This document shows positions 24,547 through 32,799 of a stretch of DNA of 64,000 bases, in pieces. Numbering within the stretch: position 1 is the first letter of the stretch; every line of letters starts with the position of its first letter. The notes below the pieces were generated by a model. It searched no databases and was not told the origin of the DNA. It saw nothing but the letters and a program-made list of their open reading frames with translations. Source of the stretch: Caldithrix sp. GTDB taxonomy: Bacteria > Zhuqueibacterota > Zhuqueibacteria > Thermofontimicrobiales > Sulfurfontimicrobiaceae. The stretch spans positions 27,009 through 91,008 of the forward strand of contig DYKB01000023.1 in NCBI GenBank assembly GCA_020722815.1, read 5' to 3'. The position numbers were made by a program, and so were the translations under genes.

Positions 24547-27500
24547 CTATAAAGCGCGCCAATAGTCATCCGTCAAATCTTTGGCTAAACTCAATGCCCC
24601 CCGGGCACCGGCCTCAATCGGATTTTCAACACGCGAGACTTTTACCTTACCGAGTGAACGTAACGCACGCTCAAGATACTGATCGATATTTTTTATCAAA
24701 CTACCACCACCTGCCAAAATGATACTTTGCTTTAATTCTTCCTGGAACTCTGGATCAAAGTTGGCAACGATACTATTGATACAGGTAACAATATCCGGCA
24801 TAATTGATTCACAACTGGCCTGAATATCTTTCGTAATATCGACTTTGGCCGGCTTTCCTTCGATATTAATTGACGCTACGGCTGATTTTTCGGGCTCAAT
24901 CACAAATGAGTATTCTTCTTTCCATTTCTTGCACTGTTCTTTTGTTATCTGCGCCCCCTGGATCCGATTTTTAATGGCCTCCATCAGATGATTATCAATA
25001 TAATCCCCTGCTTTGAGAAGCGTAAACTGATCTTCATCATTCGGCATGGACCCTTTCAGACTACAAATATCGGTCGTTCCTGCACCGATATCAATAATAA
25101 GCGAGTTATAAATTTTACCCTCTCCATAAGCAACGGCAAAGGGTTCACTCACAATCATCACCGCGTCAACAACTTCACGGGCTGCATCCATCAAGGCTTG
25201 CTGGTTTGCAAAACTGGATCGGGCTGGGGCTCCAATCACGGCATAGACTTTATCATACTTTTCAGGATCGGCCAGACCTATCACATATTTTACTAATTCA
25301 CGGGCGGCTTCAAGATCAGCATCGGTTTCTTTTATCACCCCTTTTTCCAATGGACGATAAATTGTAAGCGCCAGTCGGTTCCGGAGAGCTTCCATTCCGA
25401 ATAAAATATCTTTTTTCAACAATTTTTGTGAAATTACATCTTTGGGCTTCCCGATCACACTCAAAATTGTCTCAACAATCCCATTACTGGCGGCCACGGT
25501 GGTTTCTGATGTCCCCAAATCTATTCCTAGATAAAGGACTGTTTTATCATCAACATGAACAGGTTGTGATGCTTGTGGTTTTTCTTCAACAGTTTTTCGG
25601 TCATTAGATTCATAATCGGTAACTGGCGTTTCGGGTTGATTAACATCCCTTTCCATTTCCATTGCGTCTTCTTCCTCCTTAGTTTTCATTAATTTCCTAA
25701 GTGAAAATCGTGATTTTATTTTTTTAACATTGAATAACTTTTCAAAACGAGTCTCTTCAGAAACCTCTTTGTCCTTTTCAATAGCAGCTTCTGATCCAGA
25801 CTGTTTTATTTCGGGTTTACTGGAGACATCTACGCTGCCGCGCGGGAATTTTTTCTCAAAAATTTCTCTTGGCAGTTTCGGCATCCGGTCCTTATATTCT
25901 TTTTCTTCATTTGTTAAATCTATTGGCCTGGGGCGTCGAATATCTTTGGAACCAAAGAAATATTCATTTGATTCATCATTCGCCTTGGGCTGGATTGATG
26001 GTTCTTCTTCATTGTCAGTCACACCAATTAAATCAACGGCTTTAGCTAATGGAATTTGCTCACTATCATCGGCCGGTGTTTCTTCTGGTAATTTCTCTTC
26101 ATCTTCGGCATCTGACGCCGGCGGTAATTCAATTTCTACAAATTCAGTTCCTTCACGCTCATAATTTGATGCAGAGGCCACTTCTTCATCGTCCGAATTA
26201 CGCGATGGTGCCAATTCCAGCATATCGACTGATATTCCTGTTTCTGCCACAACGTCAATCGTTACGGTTCCTCCAGGTTCAGGCTTGTCTTCATTTTCAG
26301 CCGGTGCAACCGAGACAGAATCCCAATCTTCATCCATCGGTTCATCTTCATAATCCGCATGTTTACCTCGGATTGCTTCTGCAAGAATATTTTCATTTAT
26401 CTCAAAACTGAGTGATTCAGTATCCGATTCCTCATCAATAATCGTCTTCCCGGTAGTAGCTGCCGCTTCTTCAACCTTATCGTCAAAAGCCGCAAACTCG
26501 GTTTCATCCGTTTCAGCCGGAGAATCTATCTCCAGTTCAGACTTAACGAATGGCTTTTCTATTTCCACCGATTCAATAGCAGAAGTTGTTGCAATTTCAA
26601 TACTTCCGGGTGATTGATTTTCACCGGATGTATCGGATTGCTTCGAATCAACTTCTGATCTAGCGTCAATTGATTCTCCCTGTTCAGTAACTTCATCCCG
26701 GACAGGTTCATCAGGAATTGACGACAGGCCTGTTTCTGGTGCGATAATCTCAACAGGTTCTAATGGCAGCCGATCCGCTGGCGCTACAGCTTCAATATTT
26801 GTTTCCGCTAGTTGTTGCGCAGCTGGTTCTTCGGCTTCTTGTGAAATAACCGTCGCTGCCGATTCAGTTTCGGCAATTTCAAATATAAGTGCCGCTGGTT
26901 CTTCTGCAAGGGCGGCCGTCTCAGGCGCTGCCATAATTTGCGCTGAAATTTCGACGACAGGAGTTGGCGCTTCATCCTTCGCCGGTTCTTCGGCTGTCTC
27001 AGAAACTTCATTTATCGCTTCTGGTAATTCGTTTTCACTGGTAGCAAAAAATTCCGGCGAATCCGGGGTTGGTCCTGTTCCAATAGATTCATCAATCGGA
27101 ACATCCGTTTTCGGATCAATTCCTTCTTGTTCGATATGCACCAGGTTCTCAATTTTTTGCGGCGGTTCCATAACGGAAATTTCTTGCCCGATGGACTCGG
27201 CTTTGATTTCATCCGGTACCTCAGCCGACATTGGTATTTCGGTTGCTTTATCGTTTACTTCTACCTGCTCTTCAACTTTTTCTTCTGGTTGTTCGTCGGG
27301 AGTCAAAGTTACTTTGTGTGATTCGACTGCCAGATCTTCCGGTGATGGCTGAATTTCAAATGCATCCATTTCCGACCAATCATCAGTCACATTCATTTCT
27401 GAAACGCTGGAAACCACTTCTTCCGATTTTAAATCCGATGATTCGATCAAACTTTCAGCCGGCAATTCGACTAATTTATCGACCTCGATTTCGCTGGATT

Positions 27501-28311
27501 CTTTATCCACATCAACCGGCCCGGTTAACGCGGTTTCAACAAAGGCTTCACGCTCCAGCGCCGCCGGCACTTCAGGTCCTTCTTCATCCTCATCGACCAC
27601 GGCGGCAGCCGGTTCAACAAAGGATTCTTCACTTAATTGTTTAAGCTCGTCTGTTACTGGCGTTTCTAACGAAGCGGGTTTATCGATTACTTCAGTAACG
27701 TCAGAAGTTACTTTTTCTATTTCGGTTGTTTTTTCTAAATGAATTTCTGAAATTGTTACTGCAATGGCTCCGGCGGCTTCTTTCGGTTCGCTGTCTGGCG
27801 CTTCCACTTGAATTTCCGGCTCGATTTCATTTGGTAATAAAACCGATTCATTTGCCGCAAGAGAAATGGAATCCTCTTCAGAAATTGTTTCAGATACTTT
27901 TTTCTGTTCGGTATCGGGTGCCGTTTTGAGTGATTGTTTGATCACTTCTTCGACTTTTTGAGAATTACCAGTCGATTCTTTAATAATAGTATCTCCCACA
28001 ACCGGCATATATAACGTATCCGATAAAAATCCTGCTGCCAGTTCTTCGCGTTGATGGGCAAATTGATCCAATTTTTGAAATAACGCCTGGATCCGCACAT
28101 CAAATTTGGTAAACATCTCCTGAATCTTGGGACTTTCGCCCAGAGATTTGGTCCATTCGCGAAAGCGATCTTTTTTCTGTTGAATGGAATTTATCTCACT
28201 CCGAACCTGGTTTTCTACCTGGATAAACTCCTGCATTTTGGAGGTAAGTGTTGCTGAATTAAATTGATTCGTGGTCAATATTTTTGGATTTACTTGATTA
28301 ATATTCGACAC
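24547..28311 (-). CDS. Giant fusion: helical N-terminus, about 800-residue acidic disordered region, C-terminal MamK-like actin
   Basis: 1254 residues from a GTG start with a strong SD (AGGAGG, spacing 7). Residues 1-95 are helical and charged (MQEFIQVENQVRSEINSIQQ...). About 100-850 are low-complexity, rich in Glu, Asp, Pro, Ala, Thr, Ser and Val, with almost no aromatic residues. At 858-877 comes a basic patch, KLFNVKKIKSRFSLRKLMKT. The actin domain spans about 923-1254, with YLGIDLGTSETTV, LIIDIGAGTTDIC and IILAGGGSLIKNID. By eye it matches the neighbouring 346-residue actin along its whole length. There is no signal peptide. It likely co-polymerises with or decorates the shorter actin, projecting a charged brush. 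The gene leads the cluster and is 132 bases upstream of the short actin. Confidence 0.92.
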   Translation of the reverse strand: MSNINQVNPKILTTNQFNSATLTSKMQEFIQVENQVRSEINSIQQKKDRFREWTKSLGESPKIQEMFTKFDVRIQALFQKLDQFAHQREELAAGFLSDTLYMPVVGDTIIKESTGNSQKVEEVIKQSLKTAPDTEQKKVSETISEEDSISLAANESVLLPNEIEPEIQVEAPDSEPKEAAGAIAVTISEIHLEKTTEIEKVTSDVTEVIDKPASLETPVTDELKQLSEESFVEPAAAVVDEDEEGPEVPAALEREAFVETALTGPVDVDKESSEIEVDKLVELPAESLIESSDLKSEEVVSSVSEMNVTDDWSEMDAFEIQPSPEDLAVESHKVTLTPDEQPEEKVEEQVEVNDKATEIPMSAEVPDEIKAESIGQEISVMEPPQKIENLVHIEQEGIDPKTDVPIDESIGTGPTPDSPEFFATSENELPEAINEVSETAEEPAKDEAPTPVVEISAQIMAAPETAALAEEPAALIFEIAETESAATVISQEAEEPAAQQLAETNIEAVAPADRLPLEPVEIIAPETGLSSIPDEPVRDEVTEQGESIDARSEVDSKQSDTSGENQSPGSIEIATTSAIESVEIEKPFVKSELEIDSPAETDETEFAAFDDKVEEAAATTGKTIIDEESDTESLSFEINENILAEAIRGKHADYEDEPMDEDWDSVSVAPAENEDKPEPGGTVTIDVVAETGISVDMLELAPSRNSDDEEVASASNYEREGTEFVEIELPPASDAEDEEKLPEETPADDSEQIPLAKAVDLIGVTDNEEEPSIQPKANDESNEYFFGSKDIRRPRPIDLTNEEKEYKDRMPKLPREIFEKKFPRGSVDVSSKPEIKQSGSEAAIEKDKEVSEETRFEKLFNVKKIKSRFSLRKLMKTKEEEDAMEMERDVNQPETPVTDYESNDRKTVEEKPQASQPVHVDDKTVLYLGIDLGTSETTVAASNGIVETILSVIGKPKDVISQKLLKKDILFGMEALRNRLALTIYRPLEKGVIKETDADLEAARELVKYVIGLADPEKYDKVYAVIGAPARSSFANQQALMDAAREVVDAVMIVSEPFAVAYGEGKIYNSLIIDIGAGTTDICSLKGSMPNDEDQFTLLKAGDYIDNHLMEAIKNRIQGAQITKEQCKKWKEEYSFVIEPEKSAVASINIEGKPAKVDITKDIQASCESIMPDIVTCINSIVANFDPEFQEELKQSIILAGGGSLIKNIDQYLERALRSLGKVKVSRVENPIEAGARGALSLAKDLTDDYWRAL

Positions 28312-29462
28312 TGTTTGTCCTCCTGACAGGCCAGATGGCTTCCTGCTGCATTGAAAATTTAGTTATTAATGAATTCAAATAAGGTGCGTCGACATTTTGC
28401 GCTTATTTTAATTTTCTTTCCATATTATGGTAAAACACCCGAGAAAAAGAGTGGCGTTTCTTTTGAAAAAATTTGCTTTGCCCAATTTGGCAAATACTAT
28501 ACCAGTTTAATCGCATTAAAAGTTTATTATTATGATAATTTCGTCAATTATAGAAACTGGAACCTGATTGAGGCGTTTCAGTCTTTGCATATCAATATGA
28601 CCGATTGAAATCAGATGAAAATATTAAGACAATGACGGATTACCTGGCAAATCATTTTTTGGATTCATACAAAACAGGCAATTGATTGTATCAGACATAA
28701 ACATTGTATTATTCCTTTGCATCTTTGATATAAAAATGAAACAAAGAATAAGCAGAATTCTTGCCAAAAAACTAAAGTCCCACTTTATTTTTTTATTTTT
28801 GATACTTTTTTCTTACACCAGTGCACTTTTTATTTACAGACAGAATCAAAGCCCATCTTTCATCGTAAGCCAGCCATTAAAAAAGTGGGTTTTTAAAAAT
28901 CCAGGTCAAATTTATCATCCAAAAATCAATATTTCTGTTTTCATTTTATTCACCTCGTATCATTCAGAGACAAAGATTTGATTTAAAGGTGACGATAAGT
29001 ATTTCATTGGCCGGAAATTCAAGCAGCTATCAAAGGGGAGCCGATTTTCTTCGAAGCGACAACCATTCATCACATTCATCGTTTGAAAATTAATATGGAT
29101 TATAGCAGAAAGCAAGGCATACATTTTGTAATAGCGATGTTTCGTTAAACGTTATTTCTCCCGGAATTCGTTTGCGACAACGAAAAGGGATATTATTCAG
29201 GAAATCGTGTTATTCTAAAAACATAAAATAGGGGCTTTGAACTTGATGTAGAATCCAGGGGGGCAAAATAATTGAGTTCGAAGTCCCTTTTTTTTACATT
29301 TCATGGAACATTTTTCTTGATTTTCCGATCTAATAGTAGTAATTTGAGCGTGATGAATTGGTTATTCAATAACAAAATTATTTTTAGCAATAAAAAAATT
29401 CAATTGCTCTTGAATAACTGTTTAGATTATCATGCCAGGCTTTAATTCGGGGAGAATCAGCC
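28312..29462. other. Intergenic region between the actin cluster and the divergent envelope genes
   Basis: About 1.15 kb. A 99-codon plus-strand frame at 28682-28981 (81 codons from an internal ATG) has one hydrophobic segment and many basic residues. It has no clear ribosome binding site, so I do not call it a gene. The rest shows no coding signal apart from a hairpin with a T-run at 29231-29296. The promoter of the minus-strand actin cluster should lie near 28330-28450. Confidence 0.5.
29231..29296 (+). terminator. Terminator-like hairpin with T-run
   Basis: Arms GGGGCTTTGAACTT (29231) and GAGTTCGAAGTCCC (to 29286) pair with two mismatches and are followed by eight or more T residues. The loop is long (about 30 bases). 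No plus-strand gene ends just before it, so it may terminate a small RNA or be a remnant. Confidence 0.5.
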
Positions 29463-30281
29463 GTGAAAAAGGATATCATTATTTCCATTTTGATTTTATT
29501 TAGTACATTACCCGCTTTTTCTCAAATTCAAACTTTAGATCGAAGGACCCAGGAGGCATTACCGCGTGAATTGATCGATTGTCCAACCGCCAACATCACC
29601 CCCCGGCGAAGTATCGAGCTAAGCGGTCGAACTTATGCCAATGGGGGCGTTTTAATTGGAATGTCCATTGGAATCACTGAACGATTGATGGTATCGGGTA
29701 GTTTTGGTGGGGAAAATATCATGGGGGAAGGTCCAATTAAATGGAATCAGGCACCAGGTGTTGGATTGCGTTATAATTTTTTAGCAGAGACTTTTAGTTA
29801 TCCGGCCATTACCTTTGGATTTTCTTCGCAGGGATATGATACCTGGCAGGACTCAACCAGTCGGTATCGAATTAAATCAAAAGGCTTTTTTGCCGCCATG
29901 AGCAAAAATTATTCGATGATACCCGGGCTGGGATTACACGGTGGACTGAATTATAGTCTGGAAAATGGTGATGATGACTCGGATTTGAATTTTTTTGTGG
30001 GTGCCCATTGGGCTTTTAGTTCTCAGGCAGAAATTCAGGATTTAATTATTCATGCAGAGTACGATTTTGCTATCAATGACAACAGTTTGCGTAGCAATGG
30101 TGCGGGAAAAGGTTATTTAAATGCCGGTGTTCGCTGGGCTTTTGCTCAGGAGCTTTTTGCAACCCGGCTTTTTATTGAGTTCGATCTCCGAAACATTTTA
30201 TTGAACACGAAAGTTAAAAATCCAAATGATAAACTTTATCCAAATAGAATTTTAAGAATTGTGTTTATGGGATATTTTTAA
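29463..30281 (+). CDS. Exported beta-barrel-like outer-membrane protein, family unknown
   Basis: 272 residues. A signal peptide (about 1-20, ending AFSQ) is followed by a chain of alternating strands with regular aromatic girdles. Examples are LIGMSIGITERLMVSGSFGGENIMG, AITFGFSSQGYDTW and GYLNAGVRWAFAQELF. The last residue is Phe (VFMGYF), a common C-terminal signal of outer-membrane barrels. It starts at GTG with GGGGAG upstream. I recognise no specific family. The next gene, 24 bases downstream, encodes a CxxCH lipoprotein, and the two probably form an envelope operon. Confidence 0.75.
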   Translation: MKKDIIISILILFSTLPAFSQIQTLDRRTQEALPRELIDCPTANITPRRSIELSGRTYANGGVLIGMSIGITERLMVSGSFGGENIMGEGPIKWNQAPGVGLRYNFLAETFSYPAITFGFSSQGYDTWQDSTSRYRIKSKGFFAAMSKNYSMIPGLGLHGGLNYSLENGDDDSDLNFFVGAHWAFSSQAEIQDLIIHAEYDFAINDNSLRSNGAGKGYLNAGVRWAFAQELFATRLFIEFDLRNILLNTKVKNPNDKLYPNRILRIVFMGYF

Positions 30282-30305
30282 TTTTAATTAAAGGCAGGCA
30301 GCGCT

Positions 30306-30974
30306 ATGAAAATAAAGAGCTATTTAATTGGTAGTATACTTATTATTCTCAGCAGCATTTATGTTGGCTGTTATACCATGCTGAGTCATCCCGCTATTGT
30401 GGAAGAACAATCAATTGATCAAAACACCTCAATCGAAACTGAAACGCTGGATACTTTTGAGCCGCTTATGAGTGACGTTAATCATGGCGAAAATTGCATC
30501 GACTGTCATACCCAGCGAGCTATCCCATTGAAAACCGGCTATATGGGCTCTGATATTACGATTTATGAAGAAAATCATGGTCATATTTCAGAATATTACT
30601 GGCAGATTACGCCATCGGCAAGTTACTATTATTCGAAACCATGGTGGGCAAACGAATTTTACTATACCCCGGTTCCCAGTCAGCAGTTAGGAAGTGAGAA
30701 TGATCTGCCAACACCGAATGACTTCTCCCGACGTCGTCCATCTTCAAATAATGCTCCAGGGGCGTCCAGTAGTTCAATCGGTGGAAGTTCTGGCTCCTCC
30801 GCACTTTCAAAACAATTAACAACTGATGACGGAAATGCCAATACGACGACAACGACCACCAAGCGGGCATCGACCGGCAATCGGCAAAATGCGAATGAAC
30901 GGTCAAAACAATCATCCGGGAGCAGTAGTAGTAAAACCAGGAAAACATCCAGCAAAACATCCGAAGCAAAATAA
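30306..30974 (+). CDS. Lipoprotein with a single CxxCH motif and a Ser/Thr-rich basic tail
   Basis: 222 residues. A hydrophobic leader (about 5-21) ends in YVGC, a plausible lipobox with Cys near 22. At about 69-73 lies CIDCH, a c-type haem attachment motif, in NHGENCIDCHTQRAIPL. A Tyr/Trp-rich part follows (YYWQITPSASYYYSKPWW). The last 90 residues are Ser, Thr, Asn, Lys and Arg repeats without structure. No second haem motif or clear distal Met is evident. This suggests an outer-membrane-attached monohaem protein. The neighbouring barrel could be its partner. No family name can be given. Confidence 0.7.
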   Translation: MKIKSYLIGSILIILSSIYVGCYTMLSHPAIVEEQSIDQNTSIETETLDTFEPLMSDVNHGENCIDCHTQRAIPLKTGYMGSDITIYEENHGHISEYYWQITPSASYYYSKPWWANEFYYTPVPSQQLGSENDLPTPNDFSRRRPSSNNAPGASSSSIGGSSGSSALSKQLTTDDGNANTTTTTTKRASTGNRQNANERSKQSSGSSSSKTRKTSSKTSEAK

Positions 30975-31395
30975 AAACAATTAGTTTTCGTAATCTGTCG
31001 ACGAATTGACATATATTTTTTCACCAATTCAGTTCACCTTTTCTATCAGTAGTTCTTGCAATAATTTTTTCTAGAAGGCCCACACCGTTTTGATAACTTT
31101 TCATTCATTATATAAAGTATTTAATATCCGCTCAAAATTTGATGGCAAAGCTGGCGTCGACAGTCTCAGCCAACGGCATCGGCCGTGCCCTGAGCTTGTC
31201 GAAGGATACTTTTACCCACATTTATTGAAGAGATACAGTATTTACATTAAAAAATTAGAATAATTTTGAACTTTTTAGCCATTTTGCTGTAAATAATATT
31301 TAAACAAAGGTGTCTATCTGCCCTAAAAAGGCGAATACTTGAATTTTACTTTACCACAATACGGACATCGTCAATGTTAATAATTTGGAGGTTTA
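30975..31395. other. Intergenic region without a gene
   Basis: About 420 bases. One block at 31140-31210 is GC-richer and contains CCCTGAGCTTGTCGAAGG, a word common in dispersed bacterial repeats. The ribosome binding site TTGGAGG of the next gene is at about 31385. Otherwise nothing is visible. Confidence 0.45.
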
Positions 31396-32505
31396 ATGCA
31401 CGAATCCAGAACAAAATTAATCTATAATCTCTTCGTGAGTCTTTTCATGGGTTACCTGCTGGTTAATTCCATTTCAATGTTTAATCGATACTTTCTGCAT
31501 TATCAGGAAAACTTATACGCCCATTTAAATATACAAATCGCCCCTTCTTCCCCGATAACGAAAGAAAAGTTGGGGAATATCATCAATAATCCGTCAATTA
31601 AAATCCGCGAGGATGTGCAACCGCCGACTTATTCACTGGATATTTGGGATGAATCCTACGAAAAGCTTGCCGGGCTGCAAATTTCCACGATTGATAAATT
31701 AAAACAAGCTGGATTATCTATTGTAAATAAAACACTTAACGCACCGATAAAAAGTCAGCGACTCTTACGTTTGGAATTAACCGCTGCAATTCCTGCTTTC
31801 CTGATAGCGATATTCTGGTTTTTTCACCTTTATAAATGGTTAATTTATATTTCAAAAGGAAGCAAAAATTTTCTGGCTCTATTCCAGGAGAGCGTAACAA
31901 ATAAACTTTCAACTTATGAGGCCCTTAAAGGGAAATGGCAGCTTTCAAATAAAGATGGTATTTGTGAATTATCGATCGAAAAGGCATCAGAGAGTGGCTT
32001 TCCAATAAAATTAGCGCTTTCGGCATCCAATATGGAGGTTATCACCCATGAACTTCATCAACATCAAAGCTTTAGTCATGATATTGATACAGGTAAATTT
32101 ATTGATGATACGATAGAAATGATTCTGCATTTATTAAGTCCACTACGACGGATTAAGGAAATTTTAATTGATGGTGAACCGGTAAAATGGCAGCTGGAAG
32201 GAATTGATTATAAGTTATCCGAAAAAGTTTTGAATAAAATCCGAAATAAAGTTCAACCGGAAATTTTTTTAAAGCTCCAAAAAATAAAGAATGTCCGTTT
32301 TCAATCCAAAGAAGAATTTACGCTCAAGCTGGCTAAACTGACCGGGCTGGATCAAAAGGACGAATTTATCACCAGCATGATTAAATTGATAGAAAATGAA
32401 CCTGAATGGCGTGTTCTTGACAAAACACATCTGTTATTTTATAACTATTTCGATAAACATCGGGCTGAAAAGATTTACCAAAATCAATTGGTGAAATTGG
32501 CATAA
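31396..32505 (+). CDS. Uncharacterised protein with two membrane segments
   Basis: 369 residues, no family recognised. Membrane segments lie at about 11-30 (YNLFVSLFMGYLLVNSISMF) and about 131-150 (AIPAFLIAIFWFFHLYKWL). The part between them would be extracytoplasmic, about 100 residues. The C-terminal 215 residues are soluble, mixed alpha/beta and Lys/Glu-rich. TTGGAGG sits 5 bases before the ATG. It is a single-gene unit ending near a bidirectional terminator. It has no link to the barrel genes beyond position. Confidence 0.75.
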   Translation: MHESRTKLIYNLFVSLFMGYLLVNSISMFNRYFLHYQENLYAHLNIQIAPSSPITKEKLGNIINNPSIKIREDVQPPTYSLDIWDESYEKLAGLQISTIDKLKQAGLSIVNKTLNAPIKSQRLLRLELTAAIPAFLIAIFWFFHLYKWLIYISKGSKNFLALFQESVTNKLSTYEALKGKWQLSNKDGICELSIEKASESGFPIKLALSASNMEVITHELHQHQSFSHDIDTGKFIDDTIEMILHLLSPLRRIKEILIDGEPVKWQLEGIDYKLSEKVLNKIRNKVQPEIFLKLQKIKNVRFQSKEEFTLKLAKLTGLDQKDEFITSMIKLIENEPEWRVLDKTHLLFYNYFDKHRAEKIYQNQLVKLA

Positions 32506-32517
32506 AATATAACGACG

Positions 32518-32695
32518 CCGGTTCAAGGTACCCTTGTTTCGGGTTCAGGGTTAAAGAAGAACATTGGGAGAAATTAAAAACCCGGCAAATGACCCGCGAA
32601 TTGATTCGGAAAGTAGCGCTGTTGACCAAGAAATGGTTTTTTTATGTCGCGGGAATCATGGACCTGAAACCAGCAAACCAAGGTAGTTACCATAA
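32518..32695. repeat. GGTTCAGGGTT-type dispersed repeat, copy 1
   Basis: CGGGTTCAGGGTT on the left and ATGGACCTGAAACCAGC on the right form imperfect inverted arms. Similar words occur at 48298-48408 (GTTCAGGGTT and ATGAATCCTGAACCAGC), and both end in an AGTAGTTAC-like motif. This one has a longer, less AT-rich centre. Confidence 0.45.
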
Positions 32696-32715
32696 ACCTA
32701 AAAATTTCTACCGAT

Positions 32716-32760
32716 AAAAAATCCCACAAAACTTGTTTTATTGTTCTGTGGGATTTTTTT
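32716..32760. terminator. Bidirectional Rho-independent terminator
   Basis: AAAAATCCCACAAAAC (32716) pairs with GTTCTGTGGGATTTTTTT (to 32760). A-run and T-run on the two sides give U-tracts on both strands. It separates the plus-strand unknown gene from the minus-strand phosphorylase. Confidence 0.85.
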
Positions 32761-32799
32761 AATGAATAATCATCGAAAATTTAGAAAGACTTGCTGCCT

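Noticed and set aside
23374..28311. Magnetosome island
   Set aside because: Only the MamK-like actins match. No mamA, B, E, I, M, O, P, Q or other magnetosome gene is recognisable nearby.
28682..28981. 99-codon plus-strand frame with one hydrophobic segment
   Set aside because: Start lacks a convincing SD and codon use looks like AT-rich noncoding DNA.
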